From: Ornithinibacillus xuwenensis
Lineage (GTDB): Bacteria > Bacillota > Bacilli > Bacillales > Amphibacillaceae
Assembly (NCBI RefSeq): GCF_039614845.1
Contig: NZ_JBDIML010000007.1
Span: 1 to 64,000 of the forward strand
Direction of reading: 5' to 3'
Length of the DNA: 64,000 nt
The position numbers and the translations under genes were made by a program. This document shows positions 8,276 to 17,103 of this stretch, in pieces (positions within the stretch are counted from its first letter, which is position 1; each line of letters opens with the position of its first letter). The notes under the pieces are model-generated. The model did not search any database and was not told where the DNA came from. It was given only the letters and a program-made list of their open reading frames with translations.

Positions 8276-9058
8276 TTATTCAATTTCTGATAGCCATTCT
8301 TCTTTTAATTTCTCCATTGTTCCGTCCTCTTCAAATTTCGCTAAAGCTGCATTTACCTCTTCTACAATCTCGCTATATTTGGGAAATGCAATTGCCATGC
8401 CTGGTGAGCTGGTTGTTGGATCATCAAAACCAACAAAGCCTTGCGAGTCAATGTAGCCAGTAGCAACTGTCTTATCCATATAAGCAACATCAATTCGGTT
8501 AGAGTTTAATTCTTGAATTAATATACTTGCATCATCTACTTTTTTAACTTCAAACCCATACTCCGCTGCTAGTGCTTCAGCGCCTTCCTCTTGTATCGTT
8601 CCAAGTTGAACACCAACAACCTTGCCAGATAAATCTTCTATATCCTTTATTTCATCATCCGGTTTGGAAATAAACATCTCGCCTGAACGATGGTATTCTG
8701 TTGAGAAATTAACATTCTTCTGTCTATCCTCTGTTGCACTCATACCAGCTAAGACCATATCCACACGGTTAGCTTGTAATGCTCCAATTAAACCATCAAA
8801 GTCCATATCCTCTATTTGTAATTCGTAGCCTAATTCATCTGCAATCGCCTGTGCCAATTCAACATCAAAGCCAATAAAACTCCCATCTGTATCATAGGAT
8901 TCAAACGGTGGAAAATCCGCCGATGTAGCCATTTTTAGAATCGTTTTATCCTTAGCTGTATCACTTTCTCCTGAGGAGCTTTCCTTTTGTGCACCACAAG
9001 CAGCTAGCAAACTAATAAAAAAGAAACATATAAATCCAGTTATGATTGTTTTTTTCAT
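8276..9058 (-). CDS. Amino-acid ABC transporter, substrate-binding lipoprotein
   Basis: 260 residues. N-terminal lipoprotein signal with lipobox LLAAC (Cys21), then a Ser/Glu/Lys linker and the two-lobed SBP_bac_3 domain: KMATSADFPPFE, DVELAQAIADELG, DFDGLIGALQANRVDMVLAGMS and the hinge GVQLGTIQE. The Arg and Asp residues expected to hold the amino group and carboxylate of an amino acid are in place, but the specificity cannot be read. First of the three ABC genes, 136 bases after the M20 hydrolase gene on the same strand. Confidence 0.88.
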   Translation of the reverse strand: MKKTIITGFICFFFISLLAACGAQKESSSGESDTAKDKTILKMATSADFPPFESYDTDGSFIGFDVELAQAIADELGYELQIEDMDFDGLIGALQANRVDMVLAGMSATEDRQKNVNFSTEYHRSGEMFISKPDDEIKDIEDLSGKVVGVQLGTIQEEGAEALAAEYGFEVKKVDDASILIQELNSNRIDVAYMDKTVATGYIDSQGFVGFDDPTTSSPGMAIAFPKYSEIVEEVNAALAKFEEDGTMEKLKEEWLSEIE

Positions 9059-9194
9059 TGTATTCTCTCCCTTATATTCATAAATAAATACTAATATTTA
9101 TACATTATCTTGCATCATAACACTTGTCGATTTTTGGAGCAGCCCCTCGTATTCTTGCTAATTTCACTTTACGGGAATATGCTCCGACGATTTT

Positions 9195-10352
9195 TTACTT
9201 ATTCTGAAACTCTGCTTGGATTGCTTGAAACAAGTAATGATCTGATAATATATCATAGCCCGTATAAGCCAGCGCTAAAGCACCTGCTAGAAGCGCTTCA
9301 TAACCATCCTTCGTAATCGTTTGATTTGCAAACTCTTTCGTATGAGCAATCAACCCGGGCTTGTTTAATCCTATGTAAGGATGTATCGCGGGAACGACTT
9401 GACTAACATTACCCATATCTATTGATCCATAGGAATTCTTAGCTGGATATACCGGTAGTTTACTAGTTTGTTCCAGATTCTTTGTAAATGCGTCAGACAA
9501 CGTGTTATTCGTAATCATATCATCATAGCTCAATTCATAATTCGTCATTTCCAATGATGCACCTGTCATTAAGGAAGCACCTTCTGCGATATTCTTCACC
9601 CGCATCACCACTTCATCCAAATAGGAACGTTGCTTTGCTCGAATATAAAATTGACCTACCGCAAAGTCGGGTACAACATTCGCTGCCTTTCCACCCTCTG
9701 AAATAACGCCATGAATTCGGACATCAGATGGTAGGTGTTCACGCAGTGCATTAATCCCATTAAACAGCTGAATGACACTATCTAAGGCATTAATTCCTTT
9801 TTCAGGAGAAGCAGCAGCATGAGACGCTTTTCCTGTATATGCAAATTGTATAGCGTCCATTGCCAGGGAATCACCACTAACATAAGACTGATCACTTGGG
9901 TGTAGAATCATGGCAACATCAATATCGTCAAATATTCCTTGTTCACACATTGGAACCTTTGCACCATTGGTCTCTTCAGCAGGTGTCCCCAATACGACGA
10001 CACTTCCACCAATCTCATCGACAATGTTTCGAAGAGCAATACCCGCTCCGGCACTCATCGTTCCAATTAAGTTATGTCCACAGCCATGGCCAACCCCAGG
10101 TAAAGCATCATATTCAGCTAAGTAAGCTATTTTCGGACCTGGTTTTTCACTACGATACTCTGCCTTAAAAGCAGTGGGACGATCTACAATTCCTAATTCC
10201 ACTTTAAATTCATGCTTCTCGAGCAAATGAACCAATAGTTTCATAGATTCAAATTCCTGATCACCTAGCTCAGGATTTTCATATAATTTGTTACAAATCT
10301 CCCATAGCTCTTTTTCCACTTCAGTTAACTGTTTTTTTACTAATTCTTTCAT
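9195..10352 (-). CDS. M20D-family amidohydrolase (AbgB/YxeP/HipO type)
   Basis: 385-residue binuclear metal peptidase of the aminoacylase/aminobenzoyl-glutamate hydrolase type. It shows the metal-binding segment GVGHGCGHNLIG, the glutamate pair in GTPAEETNGAKV, and the lid-domain sequence GKASHAAASPEKGINALD. Family members cleave amide bonds of N-acyl or aryl amino acids in the cytoplasm. The ATG at 10352 follows AAAGGTG. It lies upstream of an amino-acid ABC transporter on the same strand, which suggests import of a conjugate followed by hydrolysis, as in the yxe locus of B. subtilis (inference). No lipid or secretion signal. Confidence 0.85.
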   Translation of the reverse strand: MKELVKKQLTEVEKELWEICNKLYENPELGDQEFESMKLLVHLLEKHEFKVELGIVDRPTAFKAEYRSEKPGPKIAYLAEYDALPGVGHGCGHNLIGTMSAGAGIALRNIVDEIGGSVVVLGTPAEETNGAKVPMCEQGIFDDIDVAMILHPSDQSYVSGDSLAMDAIQFAYTGKASHAAASPEKGINALDSVIQLFNGINALREHLPSDVRIHGVISEGGKAANVVPDFAVGQFYIRAKQRSYLDEVVMRVKNIAEGASLMTGASLEMTNYELSYDDMITNNTLSDAFTKNLEQTSKLPVYPAKNSYGSIDMGNVSQVVPAIHPYIGLNKPGLIAHTKEFANQTITKDGYEALLAGALALAYTGYDILSDHYLFQAIQAEFQNK

Positions 10353-10564
10353 GTTTGCATTCACCTTTTATGTATATTTATTAATTCATATGTATATTTA
10401 TAACAACATTTTTATAAAAATACAATACTTTTTTCATAAAATTTAATAAAAATATTACGCTTAAAAGGATTATTGTGTTACGATAGTCCCGAATTTCATA
10501 ATAGTATCTACAGGTAGATAGATGAATACAAGTAATCATCATCATTCAAGAAAGGAGGAAGAAC

Positions 10565-11578
10565 GTGCATTTTTTTATTAAGATAGGACTTCACTTAATC
10601 AAAATGAGAAACCTTACACTTCTATTCTTCACGGTATTCTTTGTACTGCTTTGTACAATGGTGATTTATTTTATTGAACCGGATACATTTGGTGATTTAT
10701 TTAATTCATTTTATTTTGTGATGACAACCTTTACCACCGTAGGCTATGGTGACTACTCACCAGTAACACTAGCTGGAAAATTATTTACCATATTTATGTA
10801 TTTAGTAGGAATTGGTCTTTTAAGTATCGTTATTGGGAAAGTAATTGATGCACTGACAATCTTCAGAAGGAAAAAGGAGGAAGGAAAATTGACGTATAAA
10901 AAAGAGAATCACATCATCATTATTGGCTGGAGTACAAAAGCGAAATCTGCAATAGACGAGATACTTAAGTCGAATACCGATATTGAGGTTGTCGTGATTG
11001 ATACACTTCCTAAATCTCCTGTTGATATTAGTATTGAACGAGTTCATTATATTCAAGGAGAATCCACTGAAGAAACCACCTTCCATAATGCCAATATCGC
11101 TAATGCCAAGTCTGTTATTATCTTTGCAGACGATTCCATTCAGGATCTTTCATTACGGGATGCCAAGACATTAACGGTAGCTATTATTGTGGAACGACTT
11201 GCACCTTCTGTACATACAACAGTTGAAATATTGATGGAAGAGCATATCTCTAATTTCTCACATGTAAAAGTGGATGAGTTTATTCTATCTCAAGAAACAA
11301 TTTCTAACTTAGCAGTTCGTGCAGCCATGTATAAAGGAGTTAGCCAAATATACGCACAGTTATTAAGTAGACAGCACGGGGAAGACTTATACCAAATAGA
11401 GAAGAAAGCCAATTGGATCACGTATAAAGATGCTTTTGATGACCTGTTAAATCATGGTGCAACATTAATTGCAGACCGAAAGCATTTAGATATTAATAGA
11501 CGTTTAAACGATCCTATACCAGATGATGCAGAGCTATACGTCATTTGTAATAATGAAACATATCAACATATTAAATAA
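10565..11578 (+). CDS. Potassium channel with RCK/TrkA-N domain (YugO/MthK-like)
   Basis: 337 residues. Two transmembrane helices (about 12-36 and 72-96) flank a pore loop with the selectivity filter TTVGYGD. Residues about 110-240 form a TrkA-N/RCK Rossmann domain (HIIIIGWSTKAKSA), followed by a C-terminal regulatory part. This layout is that of MthK-type ligand-gated K+ channels, working as tetramers in the cytoplasmic membrane. GTG start behind a strong AAGGAGG. Monocistronic, divergent from the M20/ABC operon. Confidence 0.9.
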   Translation: MHFFIKIGLHLIKMRNLTLLFFTVFFVLLCTMVIYFIEPDTFGDLFNSFYFVMTTFTTVGYGDYSPVTLAGKLFTIFMYLVGIGLLSIVIGKVIDALTIFRRKKEEGKLTYKKENHIIIIGWSTKAKSAIDEILKSNTDIEVVVIDTLPKSPVDISIERVHYIQGESTEETTFHNANIANAKSVIIFADDSIQDLSLRDAKTLTVAIIVERLAPSVHTTVEILMEEHISNFSHVKVDEFILSQETISNLAVRAAMYKGVSQIYAQLLSRQHGEDLYQIEKKANWITYKDAFDDLLNHGATLIADRKHLDINRRLNDPIPDDAELYVICNNETYQHIK

Positions 11579-11616
11579 AAAAACGAGCTTGGGAACATAC
11601 ACCAAGCTCGTTTTTC
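11577..11616. terminator. Bidirectional terminator between channel gene and proS
   Basis: AAAAACGAGCTTGG pairs with CCAAGCTCGTTTTT around a nine-base loop. T-rich on both strands and placed between two convergent genes. Confidence 0.85.
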
Positions 11617-11623
11617 TGTAACC

Positions 11624-13063
11624 TTAGTAGGCTTTTGCCCAAAACACCAATTCTTTTGCCTCTTTTCCACAGCATACACAAGTATCGGACACTTTTTCAT
11701 CTGAATTTGGGATACAACGTGAAGTTGCCGTCGTATCTTCTTTAATTTTCTCTTCACAAGCTAAATCACCACACCACATCGCTTTAATGAATCCACCTTT
11801 TTCATCAATCGTTTGTTTGAATTCATCCATATTCGTTGCAACTGTAGTCATTTCATTTCGATGTGAAAGAGCACTTTGATAAAGATTTTGATGAATTTCT
11901 TCAAGCAATAAAGGTAATCGGTCGGTTAATTCGCTTAATGCTACAAATTCTTTTTCCCCTGTATCACGACGAACTAGTACGACTTGCTCATTCTCAATAT
12001 CTTTCGGTCCCATTTCAATTCGAACTGGAATACCTTTCATTTCATATTCATTGAACTTCCAGCCAGGCATCTTATCACTTGCATCAATATCAACTCGAAC
12101 AATTTCTTTTAGCTTATCTCGAAGCTCATAAGCTTTATCTAATACACCTTCTTTATGCTGCGCAATTGGGACAATCATTGCTTGTGTTGGTGCAATTCGT
12201 GGTGGGACCACTAACCCGCGATTATCACCATGAACCATGATTAACGCACCCATAATACGTGTTGATAATCCCCAAGATGTTTGATGTGCAAATTGACTCT
12301 TACCATTTTCATCTAAATACGTAATATTAAATGCTTCTGCAAAGCCTGATCCGAAATGATGGGATGTACCAGATTGAAGTGCTTTTCCATCATGCATTAA
12401 TGCCTCTATCGTTAAGGTGTATTTCGCACCAGCAAATTTCTCTTTATCCGTTTTACGACCACGAATAACTGGAATTGCTAAATAGTTTTCTACTAAATCC
12501 GCATATACTTCAAGCATTCTGTCAGTTTCTTTTGAAGCATCTTCATCTGTTGCATGGGCAGTATGACCCTCTTGCCAATGGAATTCAGATGAACGTAGGA
12601 ATGGACGAGTTGTTTTCTCCCAACGAACAACATTTCCCCATTGATTATAAAGCTTCGGAAGGTCACGATAAGAGTGTATGTTTTTTGCATAATAATCACA
12701 GAATAACACTTCAGAGGTTGGTCTTACCGCAATTTTTTCTACTAATTCTTCGTCTCCCCCATGGGTTACCCAAGCTACTTCCGGTGCGAACCCTTCTACA
12801 TGATCCTTTTCCTTTTGAAGAAGGCTTTCCGGAATAAATAAAGGAAATGCAACATTTGAGTGACCAGTTGCCTTAATCATACGATCTAGTTCGTCTTTAA
12901 TATTCTCCCAAATCGCATATCCATAAGGTTTAATAATCATAGTTCCTCTTACCTGACCATATTCAACTAACTCTGCTTGCTTTACCACATCGGTATACCA
13001 CTGTGCAAAGTCTTCTTCCATTGCAGTTATTTTTTCCACGAACTGCTTATTTTTTTTGCCCAT
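11624..13063 (-). CDS. proS: Prolyl-tRNA synthetase, archaeal/eukaryal-type
   Basis: 479 residues, the short form without the YbaK editing insert. Class II motif 2 is seen in TRPFLRSSEFHWQEGHTA and motif 3 in GALIMVHGDNRGLVVPPR; the anticodon-binding domain spans about 290-390, and the C-terminal zinc-like domain carries Cys in CGDLACEE and CVCCGKEA, ending in a Tyr as in this subgroup. It charges tRNA-Pro. The ATG at 13063 has AAGAGGTG upstream. Regulation by a proline T-box immediately upstream. Confidence 0.95.
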   Translation of the reverse strand: MGKKNKQFVEKITAMEEDFAQWYTDVVKQAELVEYGQVRGTMIIKPYGYAIWENIKDELDRMIKATGHSNVAFPLFIPESLLQKEKDHVEGFAPEVAWVTHGGDEELVEKIAVRPTSEVLFCDYYAKNIHSYRDLPKLYNQWGNVVRWEKTTRPFLRSSEFHWQEGHTAHATDEDASKETDRMLEVYADLVENYLAIPVIRGRKTDKEKFAGAKYTLTIEALMHDGKALQSGTSHHFGSGFAEAFNITYLDENGKSQFAHQTSWGLSTRIMGALIMVHGDNRGLVVPPRIAPTQAMIVPIAQHKEGVLDKAYELRDKLKEIVRVDIDASDKMPGWKFNEYEMKGIPVRIEMGPKDIENEQVVLVRRDTGEKEFVALSELTDRLPLLLEEIHQNLYQSALSHRNEMTTVATNMDEFKQTIDEKGGFIKAMWCGDLACEEKIKEDTTATSRCIPNSDEKVSDTCVCCGKEAKELVFWAKAY

Positions 13064-13100
13064 TAATAGCACCTCTTTATCTAATTTTTTTGAGAACAAC

Positions 13101-13345
13101 AAAAAACCTCCATCCTTAAAAGGGACCGAGGATTGGTGGTACCACCCTTGTTTACAACTTACACCTTACTTGTAAGTAGTACACTTGACTTGATAACGGT
13201 CAAGGACCGCGCACATCTTCAAGGTTCAAAACCATCCGAAGGCGAACTCCAAGGCAGGTTCCAATTTACGTCTATGGAAATTCTCACCAACCATTTCCTC
13301 TCTGAGTTAGACAGCCTAAATTGTACTAATCCTTATCAACGTTTC
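13101..13345 (-). promoter_or_regulatory. T-box riboswitch, proline-specific, upstream of proS
   Basis: Read on the minus strand, the leader contains in order GATAAGGA with AGTA, an AGAG element, GGTG, a likely specifier loop GGAACCTGCC with CCU (Pro) at 13258-13256, the T-box core AAGGGTGGTACCAC (13149-13136), and a terminator stem (about 13131-13107) followed by T. The stem I pairing CAATTTA/TAAATTG places the CCU in the specifier position. Uncharged tRNA-Pro would stabilise the antiterminator and raise proS expression. Confidence 0.92.
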
Positions 13346-13438
13346 CATATTTAAGTTTAAATATATAGTTGGAGCAACGGAAAGTCAAGCAGATTCCTGT
13401 ATTGCGCAAAATAGCTTGATACGATTCAACCTAGTAGA

Positions 13439-13871
13439 CTATTTCTTAATGTCGTATACATCCATTTCTTCAGCAACTTCAGTCTGAAGCTGATTTAACG
13501 TACGATTGTCATGTCTCCTGATGGGCGGTATTTCATTTACAATAAAGCCATGGAGAAATGGTTCACAGCAAGTAATAAAGAAAGAAGACAACAAAGAAAG
13601 TGTTATTAACGGAAGATCATATCCAACTAATAAATAACTAATAATAAGAACAAGAATAAAGCTCAATCCAAAATCTGCAATCGTCGCTTTCACATTTCCA
13701 GCCATTCTCAGAATTAGTAAGTCACCAATTACATAAGAAACAATAGTAGTCAGAATACTGATCACGGATATTTCAACCAAATTCATATCATGAAACACAC
13801 CAAAAAAAAGCTAAGATAGTAAAGAATACTGCAAGGAATTTAACCCCTACTATTTTCAAATGGTTCATCAT
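13439..13871 (-). pseudogene. DUF2512/YndM-like membrane protein, frameshifted
   Basis: The longest open part (13439-13798) lacks the usual N-terminus. Reading upstream from ATG at 13868 or 13871, behind AGGAGAG, gives MNHLKIVGVKFLAVFFTILA in another frame. Removing one base from the run of eight T (13802-13809 on the plus strand, A there) joins both parts into one 142-143-residue protein with four hydrophobic segments and the family core SYVIGDLLIL...ATIADFG. So a one-base homopolymer change breaks it, unless it is a sequencing error or is corrected by slippage. Function of the family is unknown. Confidence 0.7.
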
Positions 13872-14000
13872 ATAACTCTCCTACCTCTTCCTATTAGTAG
13901 TCCTATCTTCCCCAAAATTCAAGACATTATTTACACGATAAACTAGGAGATGATGAAACAAATAACTTCAAATGCACGTATATAAAACAGGAGGGATGAT

Positions 14001-14510
14001 ATGAGTAGAATCATTTATTTTAACGACAACTTTTTCTCGAGTGGAAGAACCGTTATTTACAATACAGATAAAGAAAAGATTGGGGAACTCGATCTAAAAA
14101 GTGCTTTTTCTACAAGTGTGGATATCCTAGATGTTGACGGTAATCTTACGTTAAGGGGCTTTTTTCCGTTTCTTTCAAATAAATGGAGCATAGTGGATGT
14201 AAATGAAGTATCAAAGGGGATATTAAAAACTCGTTTCGCTCTTTTCAAAAAGCTGTTTGAATATGTGACCCGGAATGGTGAGGGTTATCTGATAGAATCA
14301 GAGGCTTTTTCAAAACAGTTTACCGTCACCGACTCAAACAAACGTTTAATTTGTGAATTCAGGAGAGTTGATGGTTTCTTTCAATCGCCTGCATATCGAT
14401 TAACAAACTATAGTGATATTGTGCCTGCGATGGAATGGGTTGCTGTAGTGATGGGGGTTCATGCAATTCAAAAGAGGAGAAATAATTCAGCAGCAGCTAA
14501 TAGTCATTAA
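14001..14510 (+). CDS. LURP-one/tubby-C-terminal-like protein
   Basis: 169 residues, all-beta pattern of short alternating strands with recurring Gly/Asp turns (TVIYNTDKEKIGELD, DVDGNLTLRGFF, TVTDSNKRLICEF) and a hydrophobic C-terminal helix around residues 140-155. This looks like the LURP-one/tubby-like beta-barrel seen in small Bacillus proteins such as YxjI; the match is by pattern only and the function is unknown. GGAGG precedes the ATG. Monocistronic. Confidence 0.55.
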   Translation: MSRIIYFNDNFFSSGRTVIYNTDKEKIGELDLKSAFSTSVDILDVDGNLTLRGFFPFLSNKWSIVDVNEVSKGILKTRFALFKKLFEYVTRNGEGYLIESEAFSKQFTVTDSNKRLICEFRRVDGFFQSPAYRLTNYSDIVPAMEWVAVVMGVHAIQKRRNNSAAANSH

Positions 14511-14520
14511 TAGCTGCTGC
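14490..14520. terminator. Weak hairpin between convergent genes
   Basis: GCAGCAGCTA (14490-14499) pairs with TAGCTGCTGC (14511-14520). The left arm lies in the last codons of the LURP-like gene. The T-tract is poor on both strands, so termination is likely but not certain. Confidence 0.5.
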
Positions 14521-14527
14521 CTTCAGA

Positions 14528-15013
14528 TTAAAAAATAATAGTAATCACAAAGAGGATAATCATAACGATTTGAACAAATATTTTCGCAAATGTCCCACTT
14601 AAAAAGCCTAGTAACGACCCAATCGAGGCCTTAAAGGCTTCTTGGAAGGTTCTCTTCTGTAGCACTTCAATTACTAGAACAGCAATGAACGGAATAACAA
14701 TTATTCCAAAAGGTGGAATAATAAACGAGCCAATAATTACTGCGATGGCAGCGCCACGTTCTCCCCACTTGCTACCGCCAAATTTCCTTACAAAATAGCT
14801 GTTGGCTAATATATCAGCGACGAATAACACAATCGTGAAGACAATCATAATGGTCCAGAAAATAAAGCCTAGCTCATCACCATTTATCCCAAACTGATAT
14901 AATAAAAACCCAACCCAAATTAACACTACCGATGGGATAATTGGGTATATAACTCCTACAAAGCTTAGAATGAATAGCGCGACAATAATTACCCAGATTA
15001 TAATATCTACCAT
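14528..15013 (-). CDS. DUF456 integral membrane protein (YqgC-like)
   Basis: 161 residues, almost wholly hydrophobic with about four to five membrane segments. The pattern IIPPFGIIVIPFIAVLVIEV and a Gly-rich GSLLGFLSGTFAK near the C-terminus are typical of DUF456 proteins such as B. subtilis YqgC. The ATG at 15013 is chosen because TGGAGG lies just before it. Function unknown. It lies downstream of a decayed plsY-like gene on the same strand. Confidence 0.7.
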   Translation of the reverse strand: MVDIIIWVIIVALFILSFVGVIYPIIPSVVLIWVGFLLYQFGINGDELGFIFWTIMIVFTIVLFVADILANSYFVRKFGGSKWGERGAAIAVIIGSFIIPPFGIIVIPFIAVLVIEVLQKRTFQEAFKASIGSLLGFLSGTFAKIFVQIVMIILFVITIIF

Positions 15014-15043
15014 AAGAACCTCCATATACTGCTCTATCTTATT

Positions 15044-15353
15044 TTATTGTTTCAGAAACATACTCGACAGCTTTCGCTCCTCTTTGCTCATAATACGTTT
15101 CACGTTCTCCAAATGTTTCATAATACTTAAGAATGAGAGTAACAAAACAATCATTGTCGGTTCTATTCCAAAATAGTAATAGGTTAATGCTACAAGTATT
15201 CCGTACTTCCATCCTAAGAGAATGGTTGTATTGGATGCCTCAGCATTTAACACCTGATTTCTTAATATCTATTTTCTTATATTTTCCAACCAATTGATAT
15301 CCATGTAGACAACCAAACAGATAACCAATTAACATACTAATAAGGATATACAT
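15044..15353 (-). pseudogene. plsY-like acyltransferase relic
   Basis: From the ATG at 15353 the reading gives ISMLIGYLFGCLHGYQLVGK and then YKKIDIKKSG, the N-terminus of the PlsY (acyl-phosphate:glycerol-3-phosphate acyltransferase) family. A frameshift in an A-run near 15247-15250 then moves to a second frame, NAEASNTTILLGWKYGIL, the PlsY SG..NxGAxN motif. After ILVAL the sequence jumps to the family C-terminus (KHLENVKRIMSKEE), so roughly 80-100 central residues are missing. Frameshift plus internal deletion make it non-functional as an acyltransferase. Confidence 0.7.
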
Positions 15354-15453
15354 AGCATCGCCCCATTTTTTAGATGTTACCTATATGCTATTATAAGCGA
15401 TGGATTCGGCATATATTTATTTGATTAATCGATGGGAATAAAAGGAGATTGGC

Positions 15454-16023
15454 ATGAAAAGATATCGAGGTACCATCATCACTATAATTCTGTTTGGACT
15501 AGTGCTATTATTTATTTTTTTATTTATTTACCAATACTTTGGCTACAATAAGTACATCTATTACGGCAAAGATGCACCAATCATAACGGAATTACATCCA
15601 ATTGTATCTGCAAAAAGTAAGGAGCTTGTTGAAAAAGCTAATCAAAAGAATATCTCAATGGTTATTACAGAGTCTTTTCGCTCAACGGAAAGACAAGACA
15701 AGCTCTATGCACAAGGACGAAAAACAGAAGGGAATATTGTTACGCATGCCCAAGGTGGTGAATCCTACCACAATTATGGGTTAGCCATTGATTTTGCTTT
15801 AGAGGATGAGGAAGGGAATTATATATGGGATACAGCATATGACGGTAACGGTAATCATATCGCTGACTGGGATGAGATTGTCATTATTGCAAAAGAATTG
15901 GGTTTTGAATGGGGTGGTGATTGGAGAAGCTTTAAAGATTACCCTCACCTACAGATGACATTTGGTTTATCCATTAAACAGCTTCAACGAGGACTTCGAC
16001 CGAAAACAGAAATAGCAGAATAA
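15454..16023 (+). CDS. cwlK: M15 peptidoglycan peptidase (CwlK-like)
   Basis: 189 residues with an N-terminal membrane anchor (about 8-29) and an extracytoplasmic M15-family Zn peptidase domain. Metal-binding motifs are SYHNYGLAIDFAL (His and Asp) and the C-terminal PHLQM. The arrangement and the SFRSTERQDKLYAQG segment match CwlK/YcdD, an L-alanyl-D-glutamate endopeptidase that cuts peptidoglycan stem peptides. AAAGGAG precedes the ATG. A second, VanY-type M15 protein is encoded at 53684. Confident of the family, less so of the exact bond cleaved. Confidence 0.8.
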   Translation: MKRYRGTIITIILFGLVLLFIFLFIYQYFGYNKYIYYGKDAPIITELHPIVSAKSKELVEKANQKNISMVITESFRSTERQDKLYAQGRKTEGNIVTHAQGGESYHNYGLAIDFALEDEEGNYIWDTAYDGNGNHIADWDEIVIIAKELGFEWGGDWRSFKDYPHLQMTFGLSIKQLQRGLRPKTEIAE

Positions 16024-16068
16024 CAACTAGTAACGCTAGACATAATCACAGTTTTCTAGTAAGATAAA

Positions 16069-16090
16069 AATATCTCGAATTCGAGATATT
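16069..16090. promoter_or_regulatory. MhqR-like operator
   Basis: Perfect 22-bp palindrome with core ATCTCGAATTCGAGAT, ending seven bases before the AAAGGAGG box of the dioxygenase gene. It matches the operator of MhqR, the quinone-sensing MarR-type repressor of B. subtilis, as I remember it. Repressor binding here would block transcription until quinones or electrophiles appear. No mhqR gene is in this window. Confidence 0.75.
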
Positions 16091-16107
16091 TTAAAGGAGG
16101 CTATATT

Positions 16108-17088
16108 ATGAAATTAAAAGGAATTCATCATGTCTCTGCAATCACAGCAAATGCTAAAAAGAATTATGAATTTTATACAAAGATATTAGGTATGAGACTT
16201 GTCAAAAAATCCATAAACCAAGACGACCCTTCGGTTTATCATTTATTTTATGCGGATGAAGTTGGTCATCCCGGCACTGACCTCACCTTTTTTGAAATAC
16301 CGAATGCTGGCAACACCTATCCTGGTAATCATAGTATCTCCGGTACATCCTTGCGTGTACCGAATGATATATCACTTGACTATTGGATCAATCGTTTTGA
16401 TAAATTCAAGGTTAGTCATGACGGGATAACAACAGAAAATGGTAGAAAGGTTATCCATTTCCGTGATCATGAAAACCAACGCCTTACCATTGTTTCAGAT
16501 GAAAATAATCATGGGGTTTCTGGAGGCAAGCCTTGGAAGCACAGTAATGCGTCTCTGACTCATGGCATTATCGGTCTTGGCCCAGTAAAATTAACTGTTC
16601 CAGATTCAGAACCAACTATTGCTATTCTTACGGAAGTATTATCATTCAAACAGGTTGGCAGTTACCCTTCCCCAATCGATGGACAAGAAGATATCTTAGT
16701 ATTTTCTACTGGAGAAGGCGGAACCGGTGCTGAAATTCACCTAGAAACACGAAATGATTTGCCAAGAGAAAAACCTGGTAGAGGAAGTGTTCATCACGTT
16801 GCGTTTCGTGTGGATAACGATGAAGAACTAGAGAAATGGCGCGAACGCTTAATGGAGGCACGTTTACCTAATTCGGGTGTCGTTGATCGTTACTACTTTA
16901 AGGCGTTATATTTCCGTGAACCAAATCGAATTTTATTCGAGCTATCTACAGATGGCCCAGGCTTTGCTACTGATGAAGACACGGAACACTTAGGTGAATC
17001 GCTTGCACTACCACCTTTCTTCGAGGACCAACGAGAGGAAATTGAAGCAAATTTAAAACCACTCGAAACAAAAAGATCGCATTCATAA
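16108..17088 (+). CDS. Ring-cleaving dioxygenase, MhqO/MhqA family
   Basis: 326 residues made of two vicinal-oxygen-chelate modules (about 1-150 and 155-300). Likely iron ligands are His7/His8 in GIHHVSAI, the His in GRGSVHHVAF and the Glu in NRILFELSTD. Relatives in B. subtilis (MhqA, MhqE, MhqO) open hydroquinone-type rings and detoxify quinones. The MhqR-like operator just upstream supports this role. AAAGGAGG precedes the ATG. Its last codons provide one arm of the terminator. Confidence 0.85.
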   Translation: MKLKGIHHVSAITANAKKNYEFYTKILGMRLVKKSINQDDPSVYHLFYADEVGHPGTDLTFFEIPNAGNTYPGNHSISGTSLRVPNDISLDYWINRFDKFKVSHDGITTENGRKVIHFRDHENQRLTIVSDENNHGVSGGKPWKHSNASLTHGIIGLGPVKLTVPDSEPTIAILTEVLSFKQVGSYPSPIDGQEDILVFSTGEGGTGAEIHLETRNDLPREKPGRGSVHHVAFRVDNDEELEKWRERLMEARLPNSGVVDRYYFKALYFREPNRILFELSTDGPGFATDEDTEHLGESLALPPFFEDQREEIEANLKPLETKRSHS

Positions 17089-17103
17089 TGCGATCTTTTT
17101 GTT
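17071..17103. terminator. Bidirectional terminator
   Basis: AAAAGATCGCAT pairs with ATGCGATCTTTT around a five-base loop, inside the end of the dioxygenase gene, with T on the plus strand. It also faces the convergent oxidoreductase gene. Confidence 0.8.

Noticed and set aside
12475..12837. 120-codon plus-strand frame opposite proS
   Set aside because: Antisense of the class II catalytic core; no start signal.
13133..13354. 73-codon plus-strand frame
   Set aside because: It is the antisense of the proS T-box riboswitch, whose conserved elements explain the sequence.
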